From SVQP01 sp045606685 (GTDB taxonomy: Bacteria > Bacillota > Clostridia > Oscillospirales > CAG-272), in contig JAZUSJ010000268.1 of assembly GCA_045606685.1 (NCBI GenBank), forward strand, positions 1-5,423: a DNA stretch of 5,423 nucleotides. The letters run 5' to 3'. Positions within the stretch are counted from its first letter, which is position 1. Every line of letters starts with the position of its first letter. Below, piece after piece: positions 1 through 5,423 of this stretch. The notes below the pieces were generated by a model that did not search any database, had not been told where the DNA came from, and saw nothing but the letters and a program-made list of their open reading frames with translations. Both the position numbers and the translations under genes were made by a program.

Positions 1-426
1 TGCTACAAAGCGTCTGATATCTTCTATATCGTAATACAGTCTGAGCTTGCTTGCCGCATAGTTGCGGAAATCATCGCAAAAGCTCTCCAGCGTCACGCGC
101 TTTTCATAGGTCGTATGACCGTAGCTTGTGCTGTTGCGGTCGATCTGGCTGAGCATGCAAAATCGCTCGGCATGCTCGTCCTCCGGCTTCTTTGCGTCCT
201 TTTTGGATACAGCCGAGGGATCGGCCAGCACCTTGACCTGTACCTTTTCATCCTTGGAATCACGAAACAGCATAGTGACGACAAGAATGGCGACAATGAC
301 CAATACCGCGACAAAATAAACAATGATTGCAGGCGCTGAGGTGAGAATATCGATCAACGACATTCTGTTTGCCAGAACATTTTGCCCCAACGCGATTCCT
401 GCAGATAATGGAACGTTATATAACAT
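1..426 (-). CDS. Membrane-anchored protein, probable AAA+ ATPase (N-terminal part; 3' end outside window)
   Basis: This is the first 142 codons of a gene that continues past the left edge with no stop. Seen: a short uncharged N-terminus, one strongly hydrophobic helix at about residues 32-54, then RDSKDEK, a Lys/Glu-rich linker (about 55-88) and a soluble segment starting ERFCMLSQID. The pattern fits N-out/C-in, with the main domain cytosolic. The segment VTLESFCDDFRNYAA (residues 111-125) followed by YYDIEDIRRFVA matches, from memory, the stretch just before the P-loop of a clostridial family of membrane-linked AAA+ ATPases of the McrB/AAA_5 type. The Walker motifs themselves would lie outside the window, so ATPase activity is inference. 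The same stretch is recognisable in the C-terminal part of the neighbouring gene product. The gene follows that gene by about 20 bases and is probably co-transcribed. Two ATGs are in tandem; I chose the second (426) because it sits 6 bases from AAGGAG, against 3 for the first (429). Confidence 0.85.
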   Translation of the reverse strand, partial: MLYNVPLSAGIALGQNVLANRMSLIDILTSAPAIIVYFVAVLVIVAILVVTMLFRDSKDEKVQVKVLADPSAVSKKDAKKPEDEHAERFCMLSQIDRNSTSYGHTTYEKRVTLESFCDDFRNYAASKLRLYYDIEDIRRFVA

Positions 427-432
427 CATAAT

Positions 433-438
433 CTCCTT
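433..438 (-). promoter_or_regulatory. Ribosome binding site AAGGAG for the partial AAA+ gene
   Basis: AAGGAG reads leftward in the 18-20 base gap after the TAA of the fusion gene. It is 3 bases from the first of two tandem ATGs and 6 from the second. The usual spacing favours the second ATG at 426. Confidence 0.75.
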
Positions 439-447
439 AGATTGCAT

Positions 448-3400
448 TTATGCTTTGCGGTCCGTGCATGCCTGAATGATACGTTTGCACGCCTCTGCGC
501 GATCCTCGCCCAGAATGGTTTCCACCATTTCGCCAAGGCTGCGGTCATCTGCCTTGAGCTTGCCGTCCAGCTTGGAAAGAATGGGTACCATCAGCTTGGC
601 AGCAACTGCCTCGTCCACGGACATGACCTTGTCACCGCCGCAGGCCAGATATACGTATGCAAATCTCTCCAGACACAGCCAAAGCTTATTGCCGATGTGG
701 AAGGGCGTATAGGATGCCACGTATTCCTCCAGGCGGTCGATCTTTTTCCATGCATCCTCGTCCACAAACAGTCTGTTTGCAGCTCTTTCTGTCAGATAAT
801 CCATCTGATAGTAGCTGAACTTACGCACCGCATCCGGCTGCTCGGCTACGGCGTACTTATCAAATTCAAAGTGATTGACCGTAGCCACCTCGGAAACGAA
901 TTCGGGAAGTCTGTCCGCTCTCTCGCCCTTTGCAAGGTTCAGGATAAACCATACGTTCTGCGGAATATAGTAAGATGCCTCCACGTTACGGTCGTTTAGC
1001 ACCACGACGTGGTTATTGGCGATCGGGTTTTTGATGTAATTGAGATAAGGGGTAAAATATGCGGGCAGATTGCCGCATTTGACACCGGTCAGGGTTGCCA
1101 AGTGTACGACGTGACGGGCATTGCGGGCAGAATCCAGCGCCAGATGCACATTGGTCTTGCTCTTATATCCCTGCGCATCGGTTTTGAACAACACGCTGTC
1201 GCTCTCGGCATAGGACTCGTTGACGTGATCGATAAACAAATCACTCTCGAAATAGCCGCAAAGCAGCTTCATAAAGGTCATCAGCTCGGCATCGCTCATG
1301 CCCTCCGTCACAACAAGGCGGGAGGAGGCCAGCGAGGCAAAGATCTTTTTGGTCACGTCGGTGCGGAACTTGCAGCCTCTTTGTGCAGCGTACAGCTCAA
1401 ATTCAGCCGCTGCGTTTTCGAAGGTCTGCTCTTTTTCAATGTATTGCAGGTATTCGGAATCCACACCCTCTACCTGATCGTTATTCTCATTCTCCACGGT
1501 GCTTTCGGCCGTATCAAATTCCTCAACAAACATTCCCTGCGCTGAATACACGGGGATCTGCTCGGCCTCTTCAAAGGCTTGCTCGTTCAAGGCATCAACT
1601 GCATCCTGCTCCTTGTTGCGGAGTCTGTTTCTGCGAATGGCTTCCACCACAAAGAACACAACGCCCGCAACCGCCAGCGCAACCGTGAACCAATCCAGAA
1701 ACGCATATTGCAGATCTTGTGTTACGCAGAATAATTTTAAAGCAATCGCCAACGCCAATGCAAATGCACCGGCAACGAAATTGAACACAGATTTTCTCAT
1801 AGCTTTGACCTTAGCCTCCAGTTTATAGTTGTCCGTAAATATATTGGTTCGGGAATGAACGTAATCACTCAGAGTCCGCTGATCCGCAGCAAGGGCTTCC
1901 CCACCCACGGGAATGCTCTGCTGCAAACGGATATCAGCGACCGATGCACCCACGTACACCGTATACCTGCCCGCTTCTCGGACATATTTTTCACTTTTCG
2001 CATCGTAAACGACCGGGATCTGATAAGGGATCTCCACAACTCTCTTTTCTCCCGCCTTCAGCTCCACGCGAGCAAAGCCGCCAAGCTCCTTTCGGGGACG
2101 CAGCACGGCAGAATCTTCAATTCCAACGTATACCTGCACGATCTCGATCGCAGGAACCTTGCTTTGGTTTTTCAACTCTACCTTAACGGTACGCTCGTTG
2201 ACGGCCAAGGAGGAGTATGCGATCCTTGCATATCCAAGGCCGTGTCCGAACGGAAAGTGCGGGGTATCCTCGGCAATATCATAGTAACGGTATCCGATAA
2301 AGCCGCCCACCCTCAAGCCGTCGCGCTCACGGTAGGTCTTATATTTGGCATAGCAGCGCTCGGTATTGCAATACAGCGTGTTTGCCAGGCGTCCGCCGGG
2401 ACAGGACATGCCCATCAGAATCTTGGAAAGTGCCTGCGCGCCGCACGCAACCTTGGTAGGTGCAAGCAGGATAGCAGCACAATGCTCAGGAATGCAGAGA
2501 TCCTCTGCATGATCGGCCGGCAGCACGGCAACCACCCGCTCACGCAGCTCACCCAACCTGTCAAGCAACTCCTGCTGATTGGCGGGGATGGCCAGATGAA
2601 GGGATTTATGCGCTCTTTTGAGCTTTTTTTCGGGTGCGCCCAAGAACAGCAGCACCACGTCGCTCTTTCTTGCAAGATCCAGAGCGTCCTTGACCAGCTC
2701 CTCGCTTCTTTCGGTTTCAAGATCATACCCTCTTGCAGCGCCAACGCACGCAAAGCCGGCCTTGGAAAAATACGCTTGCATTTCGGGGATCAGGCCTTTT
2801 TCGGGATCATCCGCGCAAAGGCCGATATCTCCGATCATGCCGATCTTAACGCCCTTTTTCAAGGGCAGGATGCCTTGATTCTTCAAAAGCACGGTCACGC
2901 TCTCGGCGGCCTTCAGTGCAAGGCCTTCACCGACCTTGACCGTGGACAGATTGGGCTTACGCTTGGCAGTAAACACAAAGTCCAGCATACGGTCAACCGC
3001 TCCGTCCAGCGTATCGGGAGAGATGGCCTTTCCCTTTGCGATCTCGCTGTTAAGCTCCTCCGTGGTCGCCTGTCCGCGCGAGATGTCCTCGGTCAGCTTT
3101 TTATATCTGGAAAGCGCGGATTCCACGGCCAAGGCAGAGCCCTCAAAGCAAAGGCCGCCGCCTGCTAAAAACGTCACCGTATTCTCGGCAGACACGCGCG
3201 CGCAAATGGGCGTTGCCTGCTTGATCACGCCGTCGCTTGCCGCGATCTCCATCAGCCTTGCGTTCACCGTGCTGTATTCCGCATGCGCGATATTCTCTCT
3301 TGTCAATACAGCCGCGCATTTTTTGCCCTCTGCCGCATCCGCATAGGGCTTGACCAGAAATTCGCGAAGAAACCGCTCGTCCGGCTGCACGTCCAGCCAC

Positions 3401-3819
3401 TCCGGCTCCTCGTTATGCAAGCCGAAATCGGCAAGCGCCACGGCAGCGTCCGCTCTTTGCGCAGCATCCAGATATGCCCGCGAGATCGACGACGCAAGCA
3501 GCGGATCCTCCGAAAGGGATTGCCTGTAAGGATTGATCCTGACGCGAGGCGCAGGCACCTTGATAAGCCCTGCCTTGGAAAGCGATGCCTTTTGAAAAAG
3601 ATCGTCCGCGATCTGTCCTGTCAACGCCATGTTCCAGGTGTTTGCAAGCGCAGTCGGGCTTGGGTAGGTATCCCCGTCTATATCCTCCAGCGCCGAGATA
3701 TTCAGCTCCGGAATGCCCAAGGCGCGGTAATTCTTACCGGACAGGCAGCTGATATCACACAGCATGCGTATCTTTTCGCTGTCGGACAATTTCTTTATGA
3801 TATCATTGTATTTCAGCAT
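448..3819 (-). CDS. Pseudo-GH3 / membrane hairpin / degenerate AAA+ fusion protein
   Basis: A 1123-residue protein with no signal peptide. Order of parts: GH3 N-terminal barrel-like region (1-285), GH3 C-terminal domain (about 300-520), FPFGHGLGY motif (about 522-530), Fn3-like domain (about 530-638), two membrane helices (677-698 and 705-726), acidic linker (735-790), AAA+-like domain (790-990), helical C-terminal domain (1000-1123). GH3 landmarks are kept: SEDPLL, DERFLRE, the SVTVLLKNQGILPL strand, GYRYYD. The active-site motifs are lost: SDGP is SALE, KHF is ADF, and the nucleophile of VVSDWG aligns with Ala202. The acid/base loop ESEG-DR reads EKKLKRAHKS. In the AAA+ part the P-loop aligns with GMSDAELM, Walker B DE with Thr-Gly (911-912), and sensor 1 and the Arg finger are absent. 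The lid keeps GN (1043) and YLACGG (1057-1062). Basic residues before helix 1 and after helix 2 put both ends in the cytoplasm. It is likely a non-catalytic scaffold or sensor; automated tools would call it beta-glucosidase. A GTG 12 bases upstream (3831) overlaps the ribosome binding site, so ATG 3819 is preferred. Confidence 0.93.
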   Translation of the reverse strand: MLKYNDIIKKLSDSEKIRMLCDISCLSGKNYRALGIPELNISALEDIDGDTYPSPTALANTWNMALTGQIADDLFQKASLSKAGLIKVPAPRVRINPYRQSLSEDPLLASSISRAYLDAAQRADAAVALADFGLHNEEPEWLDVQPDERFLREFLVKPYADAAEGKKCAAVLTRENIAHAEYSTVNARLMEIAASDGVIKQATPICARVSAENTVTFLAGGGLCFEGSALAVESALSRYKKLTEDISRGQATTEELNSEIAKGKAISPDTLDGAVDRMLDFVFTAKRKPNLSTVKVGEGLALKAAESVTVLLKNQGILPLKKGVKIGMIGDIGLCADDPEKGLIPEMQAYFSKAGFACVGAARGYDLETERSEELVKDALDLARKSDVVLLFLGAPEKKLKRAHKSLHLAIPANQQELLDRLGELRERVVAVLPADHAEDLCIPEHCAAILLAPTKVACGAQALSKILMGMSCPGGRLANTLYCNTERCYAKYKTYRERDGLRVGGFIGYRYYDIAEDTPHFPFGHGLGYARIAYSSLAVNERTVKVELKNQSKVPAIEIVQVYVGIEDSAVLRPRKELGGFARVELKAGEKRVVEIPYQIPVVYDAKSEKYVREAGRYTVYVGASVADIRLQQSIPVGGEALAADQRTLSDYVHSRTNIFTDNYKLEAKVKAMRKSVFNFVAGAFALALAIALKLFCVTQDLQYAFLDWFTVALAVAGVVFFVVEAIRRNRLRNKEQDAVDALNEQAFEEAEQIPVYSAQGMFVEEFDTAESTVENENNDQVEGVDSEYLQYIEKEQTFENAAAEFELYAAQRGCKFRTDVTKKIFASLASSRLVVTEGMSDAELMTFMKLLCGYFESDLFIDHVNESYAESDSVLFKTDAQGYKSKTNVHLALDSARNARHVVHLATLTGVKCGNLPAYFTPYLNYIKNPIANNHVVVLNDRNVEASYYIPQNVWFILNLAKGERADRLPEFVSEVATVNHFEFDKYAVAEQPDAVRKFSYYQMDYLTERAANRLFVDEDAWKKIDRLEEYVASYTPFHIGNKLWLCLERFAYVYLACGGDKVMSVDEAVAAKLMVPILSKLDGKLKADDRSLGEMVETILGEDRAEACKRIIQACTDRKA

Positions 3820-3825
3820 ACTGAT

Positions 3826-3829
3826 CTCC
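3826..3829 (-). promoter_or_regulatory. Ribosome binding site GGAG that sets the ATG start of the fusion gene
   Basis: GGAG followed by six bases (ATCAGT) and ATG at 3819. The in-frame GTG at 3831 lies on top of this site and has no Shine-Dalgarno sequence of its own, so the longer version of the protein is unlikely. Confidence 0.75.
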
Positions 3830-3862
3830 ACATATGATCGTAGTTTATGTCAAATCGCAAGA

Positions 3863-4537
3863 TTACTGAGGATTGGTTGGCGGTGCAAGCACTCCTGTTT
3901 CCCAGGTATTCACATCCGGCTGCTGCGTCTGCTGCTCCGTTTGCTCCTCCATCGTTTGCTCCTCTTCCGGCTCGGGATGCTTGAATTCATAATCCCTTGC
4001 AAACGCATCGAATGCGCTCAGCCCCAGCATGATCACAAGCCCAAGCGTTCCCAAAAGCACGGCAAGGCGCGGTTTTCCGAAGCTTCTTTTTTCCACCGAG
4101 CAGCGGGAAATTGCTTTTTTGGCCGCCTTTTTGCCGACCTCCAGCGCTGTTTCCTTGCGCAGATAGCGCACAGCAACATGACCGCCCTTGGAATAGTACT
4201 CATATCTTCCCGATCTGACCGTGGAAAATACCACGCGGAAATCGGTACAGAATTCGTCTACCACAATGCCCGCGGGAGTCACGTAATGGCTTCCCGGTTC
4301 AAAGTGCATCTGCCCGTAGCTGATCTCGGTATTTCCGATCACCTTTCCCGAGGAATCCATTTGCACCACTGAAAAATCCATGGCGTCCACCGTGTATTCC
4401 AGATCGTTGCAAAAGCGGATCAACAGACACTTTTTTTCGTTTTTGCGAAGAAATATATAGTTTTTGACAGATACGGGATTGCCGATCTGCGCGTATTGAT
4501 AAAAGCCTTTGGACAGGTATTGCTGATTAGATGCCAT
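3863..4537 (-). CDS. Single-pass membrane protein with N-terminal beta-rich domain and acidic tail
   Basis: A 224-residue protein I do not recognise by name. Seen: an N-terminal soluble region (about 20-116) with alternating hydrophobic and polar strands, including NYIFLRKNEKKCLLIRF and VVQMDSSGKVI; a very basic stretch (125-156, several KK and RK pairs); one membrane helix at about 157-179; and a C-terminal tail of about 45 residues rich in Glu, Gln and Pro. The basic stretch before the helix indicates N-in/C-out, so the beta domain is cytosolic and the acidic tail is exported. The beta domain resembles the central domain of the next protein upstream (YI start, acidic or basic turn, MD-x-x-x-KVI, then a Gly-containing turn and a V-x-V-x-x-V strand). 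The start is an ATG 8 bases after AGGAG (4546-4550). It lies 30 bases after the upstream gene and 43 before the fusion gene. It may be a membrane adaptor for the AAA+ partners, but that is inference from position only. Confidence 0.93.
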   Translation of the reverse strand: MASNQQYLSKGFYQYAQIGNPVSVKNYIFLRKNEKKCLLIRFCNDLEYTVDAMDFSVVQMDSSGKVIGNTEISYGQMHFEPGSHYVTPAGIVVDEFCTDFRVVFSTVRSGRYEYYSKGGHVAVRYLRKETALEVGKKAAKKAISRCSVEKRSFGKPRLAVLLGTLGLVIMLGLSAFDAFARDYEFKHPEPEEEQTMEEQTEQQTQQPDVNTWETGVLAPPTNPQ

Positions 4538-4567
4538 GTTTTTTGCTCCTTTATACGGGCTGATTGA

Positions 4568-5281
4568 TTACTTTCCGAGTTTTACGTCCTTTGAGCAGTG
4601 AAATAATACGGTTGCTACCGATACAGCAAGGCCTACTACCGCATAGACCAGCAGCATTCTGAGAAAATCGGACGGCTGTGCGCCGACAAATTCACGCAGC
4701 GCCATATCAAACCACTTGAGAATGGAAGCGTTCCAGAGTGCGCCCTCGATTACCGAGCAAAGCACGGTAAGCAGCACGTAAAGAACGGCATTACGCATGG
4801 GAAGGCGCAGCTTGTATACAGGCTCTGCAAGCCTGCCGTTGACCTCTTTGACAATCACGCTGACGTAAGAGGTATTATGGGGTAGAATTGCGCCACGGGT
4901 ATAGCCCTGATCCAGAATAGGCTCTGCGATCTGTACGACCGAGATCACCTTATCGTTTGCATCCATCGCGACTACGTCCAGCTTGATGGCCTCCACTCTT
5001 GGATCGATCTTACACTTGATATACTTCTCACCGTCGTTGCACGACAGAATATACTGATTGATAAAACGGGACGCCTGAACCGACGGCTCGTATACGATGG
5101 CTCTTCCCTTTCTGAACACGTATTTTCTGATCCCTCTTTCATGAAGCACCGACAGATCATACTGCGGACTTAGCATCAGGTGCGGAAGGATTCGCGTGAT
5201 CAAAAACACGTATAGAATTGCGCTGCACAGCAAGATGCATGCATGCGCTACGATTTGAACTACTGTATCTATGTATACCAT
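4568..5281 (-). CDS. Three-helix membrane protein with central cytosolic beta-rich domain
   Basis: A 237-residue protein of unrecognised family. Seen: membrane helix 1 at about 6-28, a basic region (RGIRKYVFRKGR, 49-60), a beta-rich central domain (about 60-160), membrane helices 2 (about 165-183) and 3 (about 206-227), and a short basic tail KDVKLGK. Charges fit an N-out start, with the central domain and C-terminus cytosolic. The central domain shares its layout with that of the following gene product: QYILSCNDGEKYIKCKI, then VVAMDANDKVI, a Gly/Pro turn (ILPHNTSYV) and a V-x-V strand. The two genes probably carry paralogous domains. The start is an ATG 5 bases after AGGAG (5287-5291). It is the first gene of the cluster that can be seen. 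It has no catalytic motif I can identify, so a membrane anchoring or interaction role is the most that can be said. Confidence 0.93.
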   Translation of the reverse strand: MVYIDTVVQIVAHACILLCSAILYVFLITRILPHLMLSPQYDLSVLHERGIRKYVFRKGRAIVYEPSVQASRFINQYILSCNDGEKYIKCKIDPRVEAIKLDVVAMDANDKVISVVQIAEPILDQGYTRGAILPHNTSYVSVIVKEVNGRLAEPVYKLRLPMRNAVLYVLLTVLCSVIEGALWNASILKWFDMALREFVGAQPSDFLRMLLVYAVVGLAVSVATVLFHCSKDVKLGK

Positions 5282-5423
5282 ACTTACTCCTAAAATCGGT
5301 TAGCCGAACGGGAGCCGAACCAAGTTGGTTTTGACGTGCAGATTTCTCCGATTCCTGCATCTTTCCCCTTGGACATATTGCCTATATGCCCTGCGGGAAA
5401 AGTTTTTGGACTCGAATAAATCT
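5282..5423. other. Leader region upstream of the cluster; no supported gene
   Basis: About 140 bases before the first gene. Leftward frames are open for short distances from the window edge (to TAA at 5300-5302 and to TAG at 5290-5292), so the tail of an upstream gene cannot be excluded, but neither translation is recognisable. A leftward ATG at 5360 behind GGGGAAAG opens a 67-codon frame that runs into the first gene out of frame; I do not support it. I found no convincing -35/-10 pair. A weak hairpin (CATAT/ATATG, 5374-5388) is also present. Confidence 0.5.
5318..5330. promoter_or_regulatory. Palindrome AACCAAGTTGGTT, possible operator
   Basis: A perfect 6-base inverted repeat around one central G, 37 bases upstream of the first gene's ATG. 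It overlaps the second copy of an 8-base direct repeat AGCCGAAC (5302-5309 and 5313-5320), whose copies start 11 bases apart, about one helical turn. The position fits an operator or a leader hairpin for the cluster, but a chance palindrome of this size is possible and no regulator is encoded in view. Confidence 0.3.

Noticed and set aside
448..1465. Frameshift or assembly error as the source of the fusion of GH3-like and AAA+-like parts.
   Set aside because: The frame is continuous, the junction is an orderly membrane hairpin plus acidic linker, and the downstream part has no start codon with a ribosome binding site that I can see. A chimera cannot be fully excluded from one sequence.
1855..3168. 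A 437-codon open frame on the plus strand.
   Set aside because: It lies wholly antisense to the GH3-like coding region, has no recognisable domains and is low in complexity of the kind produced by reading the complement of a biased gene. The minus-strand frame has clear family motifs over the same bases.
448..3819. Functional beta-glucosidase (GH3) assignment.
   Set aside because: The family resemblance is clear but the nucleophile, acid/base and sugar-binding motifs are all replaced, and the protein carries a membrane hairpin and an AAA+-like domain that such enzymes do not have.
3848..3853. A perfect leftward TTGACA in the gap before the fusion gene, possible internal promoter -35 box.
   Set aside because: At 16-18 bases downstream there is only GTGGAGA-type sequence, no -10 box, and a start there would fall on the ribosome binding site.
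5157..5360. A 67-codon leftward frame starting behind GGGGAAAG and overlapping the first gene.
   Set aside because: It overlaps the first gene by about 125 bases out of frame, has no hydrophobic or conserved pattern, and the first gene has its own good ribosome binding site.

Overview
The window holds part of a leftward (minus-strand) gene cluster of at least four genes, with gaps of 18 to 43 bases and good AGGAG-type ribosome binding sites. No terminator was seen between the genes. Purine-rich Shine-Dalgarno sites, mid-range GC and the protein families point to a Bacillota bacterium, probably a gut-type Clostridia (Oscillospiraceae or Lachnospiraceae-like). That placement is inference; there is no rRNA or other marker here.

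In transcription order: (1) bases 5282-5423 are a leader with no gene I can support, with a 13-base palindrome and a short direct repeat near the first gene. (2) 4568-5281 encodes a 237-residue protein with three predicted membrane helices and a central soluble beta-rich domain. (3) 3863-4537 encodes a 224-residue protein with a related beta-rich domain, one membrane helix and an acidic, Gln-rich tail. (4) 448-3819 encodes an unusual 1123-residue fusion: a glycoside hydrolase family 3 (GH3)-like module, a two-helix membrane hairpin, an acidic linker and a domain that looks like an AAA+ ATPase of the McrB/AAA_5 kind. (5) 1-426 is the first 142 codons of a membrane-anchored protein that runs out of the window. 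Its last residues resemble the segment just before the P-loop in the same AAA+ family.

The main point of interest is the fusion protein. Its GH3 part keeps the fold landmarks (SEDP, DER-LRE, FPFGHGL-Y) but lacks every catalytic or sugar-binding motif I could align. Its AAA+ part keeps the surrounding framework and the C-terminal helical domain but lacks Walker A, Walker B, sensor 1 and the arginine-finger region. It looks like a double pseudoenzyme tethered to the membrane, next to what is probably an intact membrane-anchored AAA+ partner.

Charge around the membrane segments suggests that nearly all soluble domains in this cluster face the cytoplasm. The simplest reading is a membrane-bound complex: an AAA+ motor (the partial gene), a pseudo-ATPase/pseudo-glycosidase scaffold, and two small membrane proteins with a shared beta domain. 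Its biological job cannot be read from this window.
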